A stretch of 64,000 nucleotides of DNA from Lichenicola sp050954785 (GCA_050954785.1 JBPBQO010000093.1:62001-126000); one strand, 5' to 3'; counted from the stretch's first letter, positions 35,046 through 44,315 are shown. Numbers and translations: made by a program. Notes: a model not told the origin generated them from the letters alone.

Positions 35046-36824
35046 TCAGGTTCCACTATCCGGTTGCAAACGCGGTGCCGTGGCGATCAGCGCCGCGCTG
35101 TATTCGTCCTGCGGCGCCGCGATCAGCGTGGCGGTATCGGCCAACTCCACGATCCGACCCTGCTTCAGCACCGCGATCCGATCCGCGAGCCAACTCACCG
35201 CGGCGAGGTCATGACTGATGATCACATAAGCCACATGCTCGCTGCGGCTTAAGTCGCGCAGCAGCGTCAGCAGCATCGCCTGCGTGGACACGTCGAGCGC
35301 CGAAGTCGGCTCGTCCAGCACGATAATTTCCGGACGTGCCGCCAGCGCCCGCGCGACCGCGACGCGCTGCGCCTGTCCGCCCGAGATCTGGTACGGATAG
35401 CGCGTCGCCAGCGAGCGATCCAGCCCGACCTTGTCGAGCAGCCCGGCCACGTCCCGGTCCAGCCGCGCGCGTTCCCGAATGCCGCCGAGCCGCAACGGCT
35501 CCGCCAACGTGTCGCGAATACGCAGACGCGGGTTCAGCGACTCACGCGGGTCCTGGAACACCACCTGGATGCGCCTGCGCGCCCGGCGCCGATCGACCAC
35601 CGGCAGATCGGCCACCACCTGTCCGTCGAGCAGGATGCGTCCCTCGAACTGCAGCATGTGCAGGATCGCCCTTCCCAGCGTCGACTTGCCCGATCCGCTC
35701 TCGCCGACGATGCCGAGGCATTCCCCGCGCCGAAGCGTCAACGATACGTCCTGCAGCGACGGCGCCGCACCGCCATATCGAACGCTGACATTCTGCAGTT
35801 CCAGCAAAGGTGCCAGGTCCGGACGCAGGTCCGGCGCCGGCGCATGCCCGACAGCGAGCACCGGAACCGGCTGCGGAAACAGGCAGGCCGCCGCCTCGTC
35901 GGCATCTCCGATCGAAGGCGGAAACCCGTCGTCGCAGGGCGGCTCCCGATGCGTGCAACGCGGTGCGAACCGGCAGCCGGGCGGGCGTGCGGCCGGATCG
36001 GGCAGGGTCCCCGGAATGCCCTGCAGCGTCGCCTGGCCGAGCCGCGGCACCGCCTTCAGCAGCGCCTGGCTGTACGGGTGGCGCGGATGCGCGAAGAACC
36101 GCCCGGCCGCTCCCCATTCGACCGCGCGCCCCGCATAGAGCACGCACAACCGGTCCGCATGCGCCTCGACGATCGACAGATCATGGGTAATGAACAGCAC
36201 CCCGAGCCGGTGAGACACCTGCAGCCGGGCCAGCAGCGCCAGGATCTGCCGCGCCACCAGCGGATCGAGCCCGGTGGTCGGCTCGTCGGCGATCAGCACC
36301 TTCGGGTCGCAGGCGAGTGCCGCCGCGATCATCACCCGTTGCCGCTGTCCGCCGGAAAACTGGTGCGGATAATCGTCGAGCCGCCGCGCCGGGTCCGGCA
36401 CCCCAACTTCACCCAGCAGCTCGATCGCCCGCGCCCGCGCCTGACGTCCGGTACCCCCGGCATGCAGAAGATGCCCCTCCGCTACCTGCGCGCCGATGGT
36501 CATCGACGGGTTCAGCGCCGAGAGCGGGTTCTGGAACACCATGCCGATGCGCCCACGCAGATCGCGCATGCGGCGTTCGTCCTGCACCAGCAGGTCGACG
36601 CCTTCGAACATCGCCCGCCCGGTCACCGTCGCACCGCGCGGCAGCAGCCGGATCGCCGCCAGCGCCGCGATCGTCTTGCCCGAACCGCTCTCCCCGACCA
36701 GCGCCGTCATCTCGCCCGGCCGGATATCGAGGTCGAGTTCCTCCAGCACCTGCACGCGTGCCCCGCCGCCATGCGCCGGCAGCGACACCCCCAGCCGTTC
36801 GAGCCGAAGCAGCGGTCCCGTCAA
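35046..36824 (-). CDS. Oligopeptide-type ABC transporter, fused double ATPase (DppD-DppF-like)
   Basis: A 592-aa protein with two complete ATPase domains in one chain. The first has ALVGESGSGKT, QNPLSALNPSMTIG, FSGGQRQRVMIAAAL and LIADEPTTGLD, then the Cys-containing tail CRFAPRCTHREPPC typical of DppD/OppD. The second has GIVGESGSGKST, QDPRESLNPRLRI, ISGGQAQRVAVARAL and IVLDEPTSALD. The start is probably TTG at 36824: TTGA overlaps the TGA of the upstream permease, and codons further upstream lie inside that gene in another frame. It energises the importer encoded by the three genes before it. Confidence 0.93.
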   Translation of the reverse strand: MTGPLLRLERLGVSLPAHGGGARVQVLEELDLDIRPGEMTALVGESGSGKTIAALAAIRLLPRGATVTGRAMFEGVDLLVQDERRMRDLRGRIGMVFQNPLSALNPSMTIGAQVAEGHLLHAGGTGRQARARAIELLGEVGVPDPARRLDDYPHQFSGGQRQRVMIAAALACDPKVLIADEPTTGLDPLVARQILALLARLQVSHRLGVLFITHDLSIVEAHADRLCVLYAGRAVEWGAAGRFFAHPRHPYSQALLKAVPRLGQATLQGIPGTLPDPAARPPGCRFAPRCTHREPPCDDGFPPSIGDADEAAACLFPQPVPVLAVGHAPAPDLRPDLAPLLELQNVSVRYGGAAPSLQDVSLTLRRGECLGIVGESGSGKSTLGRAILHMLQFEGRILLDGQVVADLPVVDRRRARRRIQVVFQDPRESLNPRLRIRDTLAEPLRLGGIRERARLDRDVAGLLDKVGLDRSLATRYPYQISGGQAQRVAVARALAARPEIIVLDEPTSALDVSTQAMLLTLLRDLSRSEHVAYVIISHDLAAVSWLADRIAVLKQGRIVELADTATLIAAPQDEYSAALIATAPRLQPDSGT

Positions 36825-37690
36825 GAGGTGCGCCCCTGTCGCGCCAGCAGCCCCTGGCCGATCAGCGACGCCGACAGCAGGGACGCGAAGATCAGCAGCC
36901 CCGGCGGCAGGATCAGCCACCACGGGTCGAGCGCCACCAGTTGCAGCGCGCTTTCCAGCAGCCCGCCCCAACTGGTCTCCGGCGGCTGCACCCCGAGCCC
37001 GAGGAACGACAGCGCCGACAGCACCAGGATCATGTCCCCGACCAGGAAGGTGAAGTTCACCACCAGCACCGGCGCCATCACCCGCAGCAGGTGCGTGGTG
37101 GCAATATGCAGGAAGCCGGCACCCATCTGCCGCGATGCCAGGATGAATTCGCGATCACGTTGCGCCAGCGTCTCGTTGCGTACCAGCCGTGCCAAAGGCG
37201 GCCAGGAGATCAGACCGAGCAGCAGGATCAGCGACGGCGTCGCCAGCTTCAGGATCGACGCGAAAAATATCAGCACCACCAGGCCCGGCAGCGCCAGCAC
37301 CGCGTCCAGCAGCCGCATCAGGATGCTGTCGACCCAGCGCGGCGCCAGCCCGGAGCCGAGCCCATACACCAGCCCGGCCACGAAAGTGATCACCGCCGCC
37401 GGCAGCGCCACCAGCAGCGTCGAGCGCCCGGCATCGAGCAGCCGCGCCAGCGCATCGCGGCCGATCTCGTCTGTTCCCAGCGGAAACATCCGGCCCGGCG
37501 CGGTCAGCGTCGATGTCGGATGCAGCGCATACGGATCGGCGGTGTATGCCAGCGGCAGCAGGAAGCAGAGGCCGACGATCAGCAGCGCCAGCCCGATGCC
37601 GACACCCAGCACGCCGGAATTCCGCACGCCGACGATCCGCCCGAGCATGACCGACGCACTGCGGCCCGATATGGCCACGATCTCAGGCAT
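36821..37690 (-). CDS. Oligopeptide-type ABC transporter permease (DppC-like)
   Basis: A 289-aa inner-membrane permease. The DppC/OppC marks are FPLGTDEIGRDALARLLDAGRSTLLVALPAAVI, the loop LVRNETLAQRDREFILASRQMGAGFLHIATTHLL that contacts the ATPase, and LSFLGLGVQPPETSWGGLLESALQ. There are about six hydrophobic helices. It overlaps DppB by 8 bp upstream and the ATPase by 4 bp downstream, so the operon is translationally coupled. Confidence 0.94.
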   Translation of the reverse strand: MPEIVAISGRSASVMLGRIVGVRNSGVLGVGIGLALLIVGLCFLLPLAYTADPYALHPTSTLTAPGRMFPLGTDEIGRDALARLLDAGRSTLLVALPAAVITFVAGLVYGLGSGLAPRWVDSILMRLLDAVLALPGLVVLIFFASILKLATPSLILLLGLISWPPLARLVRNETLAQRDREFILASRQMGAGFLHIATTHLLRVMAPVLVVNFTFLVGDMILVLSALSFLGLGVQPPETSWGGLLESALQLVALDPWWLILPPGLLIFASLLSASLIGQGLLARQGRTS

Positions 37691-38636
37691 AACCGGTCCG
37701 TGGATCGAGCAGCCCGTTGACCACGTCCGCCAGCAAATTGCCCAGCACGGTCAGCACGCCGATTACCAGCACGATGCCGACCACCACCGGATAATCCTGC
37801 GAGATGGCGGACTGCCACAGCAGCCAGCCGAGTCCGGGGTAGGCGAACACGCTCTCGGTGACGATGCCGCCGGCAAAGATCGCCGGCAGCGACAGCCCCA
37901 GGATCGTCACCAGCGGCCGCAGCGCATTGCGCAGCACGTGCCGGAGCAGGATGCGCATCGGCGATGCCCCACGCGCCAGCGCCGACCGGACATAGTCGCG
38001 CCCGAGTTCCTCATGCACCGACTGCGCGAAGTAGCGCGACAGCGGCGCCACCGTGAACAGGGTGATGGTGATCGCCGGCAGGGCCAGGTGCGACAGGGTG
38101 GCGCCGATCGTCTGATGGTCGAGGCGCAGATCCTCGAGGCCGCCCGCCGGAAACCAGCCAAGCCCCATCGAGAACCACAGGATCAGCAGGGTGCCGCTGA
38201 AGAAAGTCGGGATTGCATACAGACTGAGTTCGAGTGCCCCGATCGAACGCCCGATCCGCCCCGAATAATACACGCCGTGCGCCAGTCCCAGCGCCAGCGA
38301 GATCAGCAGGCTGGCGCCAAGCGACACGAGCTGCAGCGCCAACGTGTTGCGCTCGTACGCCAGCAGCATCTGCCCGACCGGACGACTATAAATGTAGGAC
38401 GACCCCAACTGCCCATGCGCCAGGCTCCACAGCCAGTTCAGATATTGCCGCCACAACGGCAGGTCGAGCCCGAAGCCGTGGTTGAGAGCTGCCACCGCCG
38501 CCGGCTTGGCGCCCGGCCCGAGAATGGAATAGGCCGGCCCGCCCGGCGTGATGTGGATCAGCACGAACGCGACGCTTACCAGGATCAGCAGCGACAGGAT
38601 CGCCGCCCTGAACCGTCGCTCAAGCGTGCGGAACAT
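37683..38636 (-). CDS. Oligopeptide-type ABC transporter permease (DppB-like)
   Basis: A 317-aa permease. It starts with one helix and HITPGGPAYSILGPGAKP (the DppB PGDP-like region). It contains LPAITITLFTVAPLSRYFAQSVHEELGRDYVRSALARGASPMRILLRHVLRNAL, the ATPase-contact loop. It ends VNGLLDPRTGYA, the usual DppB/OppB terminus (DPRxRY). Its start overlaps the binding-protein gene by 17 bp and its end overlaps dppC. Confidence 0.94.
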   Translation of the reverse strand: MFRTLERRFRAAILSLLILVSVAFVLIHITPGGPAYSILGPGAKPAAVAALNHGFGLDLPLWRQYLNWLWSLAHGQLGSSYIYSRPVGQMLLAYERNTLALQLVSLGASLLISLALGLAHGVYYSGRIGRSIGALELSLYAIPTFFSGTLLILWFSMGLGWFPAGGLEDLRLDHQTIGATLSHLALPAITITLFTVAPLSRYFAQSVHEELGRDYVRSALARGASPMRILLRHVLRNALRPLVTILGLSLPAIFAGGIVTESVFAYPGLGWLLWQSAISQDYPVVVGIVLVIGVLTVLGNLLADVVNGLLDPRTGYA

Positions 38637-40320
38637 GCGCGCTCCCGGCCCGGGTCACATCCGCCGGGCATGCCAGCGGCCCCGACAAGGTCAGCAATTC
38701 CGCCGACCACATCCCGTTCGGACTGAGAAAGTCGGCGACGCCGCCGATTCCGGGACGAACCAGCACGTTCGGCGTGCCGACGGGCAGATACAGATGCGGC
38801 TGCTTCTCGGCGGTATAATCCTGCACCGTATGCAGCGGGCCATCGCCGGAACCGAACATCACGTTGCGGTTGAGCGCGTCCATGTGCGCATCGATGAAGT
38901 GCCCGAAATTCTCCGAACCATCCGACGAAAAGAAGTCATGCACGTCCGGATAACTCTCGACCGACCAGATCAGCGTCGACAGGTCCCAATCGTGACCATT
39001 TCCTGACATCGTCGCCAACAACTGGTTGAAGCCAACCAACTGGATCGAGACATCCATTCCGACCGTGCGCAGATCGCGCTGCATCACCTGCGCCTGAAGT
39101 ATTCCCGGAACGCTTTCGGACGATGTCATGATGTTGAAGGCGAGTCGGTGACCGCCCTTGATCATGATTCCGTCCACTCCAGGCTTCCAGCCATCCGTTT
39201 GCAAAGCCGCGCGTGCGGCAGCGGGATCGAACGAGAGTTCGGGATATCCGGTATGTGCAGCATCCGATTGCATGTCGAACATAGATGGCGGCACCGGGCC
39301 ATGGTCGATCGCAGCTTGGCCGTGGAACACCAAGTTGACGATCTCCTTCTGGTCGATACCGCGCACGATCGCCCGTCGTACCGCGTCGTCCGCCATGAAC
39401 GGCGCATTCCGGGAGCGGAAATTGAAATAGCCGTCGCCATACGCGAAGTTCGGCATGAGGTGCACGGTCTCGAAGCCCGGCAACCGGTCCATCATGCCCG
39501 AGAGCAGGAAAGGAATGTTGGCCATGTCGAGGCCGCCGGACCGCAACTCCTCGAGGGCCGTGGTCCCGTTCGGGAATGCGAAGATCAATCGCCTTATGCT
39601 TGGATGCCTGCCGCCATAAAGCGGGTTGGGCTCCATGACGATGTGTCGGCCGAGCGCATAACTCTTGAGCAGGAACGCGCCATCGGACACCGCGAACAAC
39701 GTCGGATCGGTCTGGCGCCGCCGCATCTCGACCACGCTCATGCCATCGAACACGTGTTTCGGAAGCGGAAAGAAGATATTGCCCAGGCCCATCGGGATGA
39801 ACCAGCGCGGGTTCACCTTTCGGGTCATCCGCAACAGCACCTGATGCGACGACAGCGCTGTGGCGCTCGCCACCAGCGTCGGCATCCCGCCGGTACCGTA
39901 ATAGGCGTAGCCGGCGCCTAGCCGATGGATCAGGTCGATGGTGAACAGCAGGTCGTCCGAGGTGATCGGCACCCCATCGGACCAGCGCCAGTCATGCAGG
40001 GTGACCACGAAGCTCAGGCCATCGTCCGGCGTGGTGACATCGGCGGCAAGACTGCGCTCCCAATCCGGCCTGCCGTGCCGATCGATCCAGACTAGCGGCT
40101 TGTAGATCTGCTGGATGACCTCGTGGGCTCCGAGTGCCGTCGTCAGCATTGGGTTGAATGACGTGATTGTAGCCGAACTGCCAGCGCCGAGCGCCGTCGG
40201 CACGATGACAGTGCCGCAAGAGGCCGATGTCGCTGCGTGCGTAGCTGGCGGCATGGCCATCGCAGTCAACGTAAAGAAGGCCGCAGCCGCAAGACACCGG
40301 AGAGAAAGTGAGACAGGCAC
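38620..40320 (-). CDS. ABC transporter substrate-binding protein, family 5
   Basis: A 566-aa periplasmic protein with a signal peptide (LRCLAAAAFFTLTAMAMPPATHA). It has the SBP family 5 layout: SFNPMLTTALGAHEVIQQIYKPLVWIDRHGRPDWERSLA, then DWRWSDGVPITSDDLLFTIDLI, and FDPAAARAALQTDGWKPG. The family binds peptides, nickel, opines or other solutes; the ligand is not evident. The start codon is GTG at 40320 with a weak ribosome site. First gene of the leftward operon SBP-DppB-DppC-DppDF. Confidence 0.92.
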   Translation of the reverse strand: MPVSLSLRCLAAAAFFTLTAMAMPPATHAATSASCGTVIVPTALGAGSSATITSFNPMLTTALGAHEVIQQIYKPLVWIDRHGRPDWERSLAADVTTPDDGLSFVVTLHDWRWSDGVPITSDDLLFTIDLIHRLGAGYAYYGTGGMPTLVASATALSSHQVLLRMTRKVNPRWFIPMGLGNIFFPLPKHVFDGMSVVEMRRRQTDPTLFAVSDGAFLLKSYALGRHIVMEPNPLYGGRHPSIRRLIFAFPNGTTALEELRSGGLDMANIPFLLSGMMDRLPGFETVHLMPNFAYGDGYFNFRSRNAPFMADDAVRRAIVRGIDQKEIVNLVFHGQAAIDHGPVPPSMFDMQSDAAHTGYPELSFDPAAARAALQTDGWKPGVDGIMIKGGHRLAFNIMTSSESVPGILQAQVMQRDLRTVGMDVSIQLVGFNQLLATMSGNGHDWDLSTLIWSVESYPDVHDFFSSDGSENFGHFIDAHMDALNRNVMFGSGDGPLHTVQDYTAEKQPHLYLPVGTPNVLVRPGIGGVADFLSPNGMWSAELLTLSGPLACPADVTRAGSAHVPHA

Positions 40321-40339
40321 GACAGCGGTGGTGCCAGAG

Positions 40340-40939
40340 CTACACGCTCATGTCCAGCGCGCATGCCACCTCTGCCTTGAGCGCAGGAAGAACCTCCGTG
40401 GTAAACCACGGATTGCGCTTTTCCCAGACCTCGGTGCGCCATGACGGGTGCGGCAACGGAAAATACCGCGGCAGATACGAGCGAAACTCCTTTACCCGCC
40501 CGGTCATCGGGCCGGCCCCCAGCACATGTACCTGCGCATAGGTTCCGATCAGCAGCGTCAGCCTGATGTCCGGCATCAGTGCCAGCACCCGGTCCCGCCA
40601 GATCGGCGCGCATTCCGGTCGCGGTGGACAATCCCCGCCTTGCGGCAACCGTCCCGGATAGCACAGCCCCATCGGCATGATCGCCATCCGGCTGTTGTCG
40701 TAGAACACCTGCTTATCCAGCCCGAGCCAGTTCCTCAGCCGGTCGCCGGACGCATCCCAGAACGAGATGCCCTTCTCGTGCACTTTCGTCCCCGGCGCCT
40801 GGCTGGCGATCAGCACCCGTGCCGTCGACGATACATGCAGGATCGGCCTGGGTCCGAGCGGCAGATGCGGCGCGCACACGCGGCAGGCCCTGACCTCGGC
40901 CACCAGCCGCGCCAGCGCTTCCTCCGGCGTGCCGGTCAT
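40340..40939 (-). CDS. Uracil-DNA glycosylase-like protein
   Basis: A 199-aa protein. Features are ACRVCAPHLPLGPRPILHVSSTARVLIASQAPGTKVHEKGISFWDASGDRLRNWLG and the later LIGTYAQVHVLG with FPLPHPSWRTEVWEKRNPWF. This is the short uncharacterised branch of the UDG superfamily (PF03167). The GQAPG-like motif is ASQAPGTKVHEKG and the H-P-S motif is LPHPSWR. It has CxxC near the N terminus and two more Cys (GGDCPPRPEC), possibly metal ligands. Whether it removes uracil is not known. It overlaps the sirtuin gene by 4 bp (ATGA). Confidence 0.85.
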   Translation of the reverse strand: MTGTPEEALARLVAEVRACRVCAPHLPLGPRPILHVSSTARVLIASQAPGTKVHEKGISFWDASGDRLRNWLGLDKQVFYDNSRMAIMPMGLCYPGRLPQGGDCPPRPECAPIWRDRVLALMPDIRLTLLIGTYAQVHVLGAGPMTGRVKEFRSYLPRYFPLPHPSWRTEVWEKRNPWFTTEVLPALKAEVACALDMSV

Positions 40940-41631
40940 CGCCCCAGCAGCTCGTCCACGAACGCCGGAACCAGCCTGGTCGCCGGTCCGGTCAGGCTGT
41001 CGTCGAACTGCGTCCAGCCGTCGGACGGTTCCAGGTTGAGCTCGACCGTGCGGGCATGACCCGATGCCATCTGCACGAAGCCCGCGGCCGGATACACCGT
41101 GCCCGAGGTGCCGATCGAGACGAACAGGTCGCACCCCATAAGCGCCTGTTCGATCGCCTCCATGTGCAGCGGCATCTCGCCGAACCACACGACGTCCGGG
41201 CGCAGGCAGGCCTGTCCGCAAACGGGGCAGGGCGTTTCCGCCAAAATCGGATCCGTCCAGACAGGCGCCGCCTCGCACGCCATGCATCGCGCGCGTCCGA
41301 GCTCGCCATGCATGTGCAGCAGACGCCGGCTTCCGGCGCGCTCGTGCAGGTCGTCCACGTTCTGCGTCACCACCAGCAGCTCGCCGTCGAACTCGGAGTC
41401 CAGCCGGGCGAGGGCGATATGCGCCGCATTGGGCATCACCGACGGCAACTGCGCCCGGCGCGCATTATAGAACGCCTGCACGCGGGCCGGATCGCGTGCG
41501 AAGGCTTCCGGCGTAGCGACATCCTCGATCCGCACCTGCGACCAGACCCCGCCCGCATCGCGGAACGTGTGCAGCCCCGATTCCTGGCTGATGCCGGCCC
41601 CGGTCAGGATCACGACGCGCCTTGGCGACAT
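40936..41631 (-). CDS. cobB: NAD-dependent protein deacylase (sirtuin, CobB-like)
   Basis: A 231-aa class III sirtuin. NAD-site motifs are VVILTGAGISQESGLHTFRD, TQNVDDLHERAGS and HGELGRARC. Zinc cysteines are in CMACEAAP and CPVCGQ. The Tyr-Arg pair of SIRT5-type enzymes is in QAFYNARRAQL, which suggests desuccinylase or demalonylase activity besides deacetylation. The ATG at 41631 is the family start. The gene precedes the UDG-like gene and follows a PCuAC-like gene 10 bp upstream. Confidence 0.94.
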   Translation of the reverse strand: MSPRRVVILTGAGISQESGLHTFRDAGGVWSQVRIEDVATPEAFARDPARVQAFYNARRAQLPSVMPNAAHIALARLDSEFDGELLVVTQNVDDLHERAGSRRLLHMHGELGRARCMACEAAPVWTDPILAETPCPVCGQACLRPDVVWFGEMPLHMEAIEQALMGCDLFVSIGTSGTVYPAAGFVQMASGHARTVELNLEPSDGWTQFDDSLTGPATRLVPAFVDELLGR

Positions 41632-41641
41632 GATGGGCAGG

Positions 41642-42169
41642 CTACGGCTCGTCGGTCGGCGACGGGACCTCACCGATCGTGAAGATGACGATCCGCTGCC
41701 CCGCATGCGCGAAATACAGTGAGCACGGCACCAGCGCTCCATCGGTCATCGGCTGGGTCGCCGAGGTCAGGTCGAACTGTGCCGTGACCGGATCCGACCT
41801 TCCATGCAGCGATGCCGGCAGATCCAGGCCGTTCTGCGGTGCATGGCTGGCGTTCGGGTCCTGCTGACGGGCCTGCACGGCCTGTTGCTGGGAGAGCGTC
41901 GGTTCCTGGACATCGCGATGCAGGGTGCCGTTGCGCAGCGCCACCTGGCCGATCGCCGGACATTCGACCCGGATCAGCCTGTCGGGCGCGCCGCCCAGAT
42001 TGATGATCCGTGTATCGAGCAGCGCCGATGAATGGGCCGGGTCGCCTTGTCCCCAGGACGGCCCGATCTGCACCGGCCCGGAGACCTGGCTGACCGCCCA
42101 TGCCGGCCCGACGCCGCCGAGCGCCAAGAGCAGCACCGCGGCACTGGTGAGACCTCTAGACGAGTTCAT
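41642..42169 (-). CDS. Periplasmic protein, PCuAC copper-chaperone-like
   Basis: A 175-aa protein with a signal peptide (MNSSRGLTSAAVLLLALGGVGPAWA). The mature part contains SSALLDTRIINLGGAPDRLIRVECPAIGQVALRNG, then LDLPASLHGRSDPVTAQFDLTSATQPMTDGALVPCSLYFAHAGQRIVIFTIGEV. That order of strands resembles the PCuAC (DUF461) domain, although the His and Met copper ligands of that family are not evident. GGAGGT lies 5 nt before the ATG. It overlaps thpR by 14 bp. Function uncertain. Confidence 0.7.
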   Translation of the reverse strand: MNSSRGLTSAAVLLLALGGVGPAWAVSQVSGPVQIGPSWGQGDPAHSSALLDTRIINLGGAPDRLIRVECPAIGQVALRNGTLHRDVQEPTLSQQQAVQARQQDPNASHAPQNGLDLPASLHGRSDPVTAQFDLTSATQPMTDGALVPCSLYFAHAGQRIVIFTIGEVPSPTDEP

Positions 42170-42695
42170 AATCGACCTCCGCTGTGTAGACCGGCCGGTC
42201 AGGCCCCGGCTGGGAGCTGAACAGGGTGAAGCTGTCGATGACAACGCTGTCGGTGCGCAGCAGGTTGTGCGCCTGCATCCAGCCGGCAAGGACCGGTTCC
42301 GGCACCTGGTCGACCCGCGCCAGCGACACGTGCGGCTGAAATCGCCTCCGCTCCGGTGCGATGCCGACGCGTTGCAACGCGTTCTCGATCTTGCACCGCA
42401 GATGGTCGAGCGGCTCGTTCCGCGCAACGCCGGCGCATAAGGTGGCGGTGCCGCGTGGCCCGGCGCGGGTGAACATACCGGTCTGCTGGAGCGCCAGATC
42501 GAACCGCCGGCCCCGCAGGCTCCGGAGTGCATGGTCGATCTCGTCCGCCACATCCGGCCGCGTTTCGCCGATGAAGCGCAAGGTGAGGTGGATGTTCTCC
42601 GGAGCCACCCATAGTGCGCCGGGCAGGCTGCCATAGAGCCCGGCCAGCCTCTGGCGCAGGCTTCGAGGCAGGTCGATAGCGACGAACAGCCGCAT
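42156..42695 (-). CDS. thpR: RNA 2',3'-cyclic phosphodiesterase
   Basis: A 179-aa 2H phosphoesterase (LigT/ThpR). The two catalytic histidine motifs are HLTLRFIGE near residue 36 and HVSLARV near residue 121. It starts MRLFVAIDLPRSLRQRL, the usual opening. It hydrolyses 2',3'-cyclic ends to 2'-phosphates on RNA. The 3' end overlaps the PCuAC-like gene by 14 bp, so it is the first or second gene of a compact leftward operon. Confidence 0.94.
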   Translation of the reverse strand: MRLFVAIDLPRSLRQRLAGLYGSLPGALWVAPENIHLTLRFIGETRPDVADEIDHALRSLRGRRFDLALQQTGMFTRAGPRGTATLCAGVARNEPLDHLRCKIENALQRVGIAPERRRFQPHVSLARVDQVPEPVLAGWMQAHNLLRTDSVVIDSFTLFSSQPGPDRPVYTAEVDYELV

Positions 42696-42707
42696 CCCGA
42701 GCCGGGC

Positions 42708-42878
42708 CTATCGTGCGCGACGCGGCCGAGAGAACAGCAGCACGACCGCGGCCAGGATCGCCAGCATGACCCCGGTGCGGGTCGAGGCGTGCCGTGACGA
42801 TCGTGCGGCGTCCGGAATGGGCCGTATCGGTGCCTGCAGCAGGGTGGTTCTGTCTCGTCGATTGGACGCGCTGGGCAT
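42708..42878 (-). CDS. Possible small membrane protein
   Basis: A 56-codon frame ending 12 bp before thpR. The product begins MPSASNRRDRTTLLQAP and has one helix near the C terminus, GVMLAILAAVVLLFSRPRRAR, with a positive-inside basic tail. There is no good ribosome site, and I do not recognise a family. The helix and its position in a compact operon are the only support. Confidence 0.35.
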   Translation of the reverse strand: MPSASNRRDRTTLLQAPIRPIPDAARSSRHASTRTGVMLAILAAVVLLFSRPRRAR

Positions 42879-43135
42879 GCCTGGACCGATTGCCTCCACG
42901 ATTCGCGACCGTGCTACCAACCTGCAGTGGAGACCGGGACCGACGTATCACGATCGAACCGTGCCCGTGCGGCAATCGGCGGTCAACGGCCGTTCCGATG
43001 ACGTCTCGTCGAAGCTGCATCCGGCCGAGTTTCGTGTCAGTATCTTGCTGGCAACCACTTGTCCTTGACCTGCATCACGGAAACTCCAACATACGTTAAG
43101 ACGACCGGGATTGCCCGGCGGACAGGAAAACACAC

Positions 43136-43915
43136 ATGGCGTTCGTTCCCGACTATCGCACCACCTCTCGCGCTGCTGGCGCGGGCGCCCAGTCCGGGGC
43201 CGTGGATCTCGGGCTGCGTGCCTACATGCTGCGCGTCTACAACTGGATGACCTCCGGCCTCGTGCTCACCGGGCTGGTCGCCTACGGCATCGCCCATAGC
43301 GCGCTGGCAGGTCTGTTCCACCAGCTCGTCATGACGCAGTCCGGCAACATGGTCATGAAGCCGACCATGCTCGGCATCGTGTCGATCTTCTTGCCACTCG
43401 CCTTCGTGCTGGTGCTGAGCTTCGGCGTGAACAAGCTGACCAAGACCGCGGCACAGACGTTGTTCTGGGCATTCTGCGCGGCCATGGGCATCAGCCTGAC
43501 CAACATCTTCTACGTCTATACCGACATGTCGATCGTACGGGTGTTCTTCATCACCGCCGCGACGTTCGGCGCGATGAGCCTGTACGGCTACACGACGAAG
43601 GCGGACCTCACCAAGCTCGGCTCGTTCCTGATCATGGGCGTGTTCGGCATCCTGATCGCGATGCTGGTGAACATGTTTCTGCACAGTGCGGCGCTTTATC
43701 TCGCCGTGAGCATCCTCGGCGTGCTGATCTTCACCGGCCTGACCGCCTTCGACACGCAGCGGATCAAGTGGAACTACCTGCAGTTCGCCAACTATGAAGG
43801 CGCCGACGGCGCAGCGAAGCGCAGCGTCTACGACGCGCTGACCCTGTATCTGAACTTCATCAACCTGTTCACCTTCCTGCTGCAGCTTACCGGCACCCGT
43901 AGCAGCAACAACTGA
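43136..43915 (+). CDS. Bax inhibitor-1/YccA family membrane protein
   Basis: A 259-aa protein with seven hydrophobic helices. It begins MAFVPDYRTTSRAAGAG and has LRAYMLRVYNWMTSGLVLTGLVAYGIAH, and later LNFINLFTFLLQLTG. FTGLTAFDTQRIKW with AYDALTLYLNFI-type C-terminal aspartate region is characteristic of BI-1/TMBIM proteins (here SVYDALTLYLNFINLF). Bacterial members form pH-sensitive calcium leak channels or affect membrane protein quality control. TTGACC at 43065-43070 may be its -35 box. The preceding 42879-43135 shows no other gene. Confidence 0.94.
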   Translation: MAFVPDYRTTSRAAGAGAQSGAVDLGLRAYMLRVYNWMTSGLVLTGLVAYGIAHSALAGLFHQLVMTQSGNMVMKPTMLGIVSIFLPLAFVLVLSFGVNKLTKTAAQTLFWAFCAAMGISLTNIFYVYTDMSIVRVFFITAATFGAMSLYGYTTKADLTKLGSFLIMGVFGILIAMLVNMFLHSAALYLAVSILGVLIFTGLTAFDTQRIKWNYLQFANYEGADGAAKRSVYDALTLYLNFINLFTFLLQLTGTRSSNN

Positions 43916-43942
43916 TCCGTCCGCCACTGCCGAGCCTGCCCG

Positions 43943-43970
43943 ATCCCCGGCCTTTCAGGCCGGGGATTTT
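43943..43970 (+). terminator. Rho-independent terminator of the Bax-inhibitor-like gene
   Basis: ATCCCCGGCCT at 43943-43953 pairs perfectly with AGGCCGGGGAT at 43957-43967 around a 3-nt loop and is followed by TTT. Confidence 0.93.
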
Positions 43971-44315
43971 CGTATGCGCACTGTGCGGCGTGCCGCCCCG
44001 GGACCTCTACCGGTGCTCCACCACACGTCCCCGGCTGAACGACGGTCAGGCGGCACCGGCAGATCTCGATATCCTCATCGCGAAGGATCACGGATTGTCG
44101 GTGTCGGAGCAGACTTTATCGACCGACGACCGTTCCATCGCGGGCAAGACGATGCGCTTAGCTAGACAGTAGACGAGTTGCGGTTGGGAGCGATCGGGCA
44201 CCAGGCCGAGGCGGCGCCTCTGGAACAACGCAGGGACGAGGGGATCAAGTCTCGCAAAGCGGCATGGACATTCCGGCCGGCAGCACCCGCCGGAATGTCC
44301 GCTAGAGTAGGCAGG
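43971..44315. other. Intergenic region between the BI-1 gene and carD
   Basis: No gene is supported; a 60-codon frame at 43990-44172 has no ribosome site and no family. The only clear element is the carD terminator at its right end. Confidence 0.55.
44266..44300 (-). terminator. carD terminator
   Basis: GGACATTCCGGC at 44266-44277 pairs with GCCGGAATGTCC at 44289-44300, an 12-bp stem with an 11-nt loop, 15 bp after the carD stop on the reverse strand. Confidence 0.8.

Noticed and set aside
35658..38726. A 1,022-codon open frame on the + strand
   Set aside because: It lies opposite the ABC transporter operon, has no ribosome site and a Gln/Arg/His-rich composition typical of the antisense of high-GC genes.
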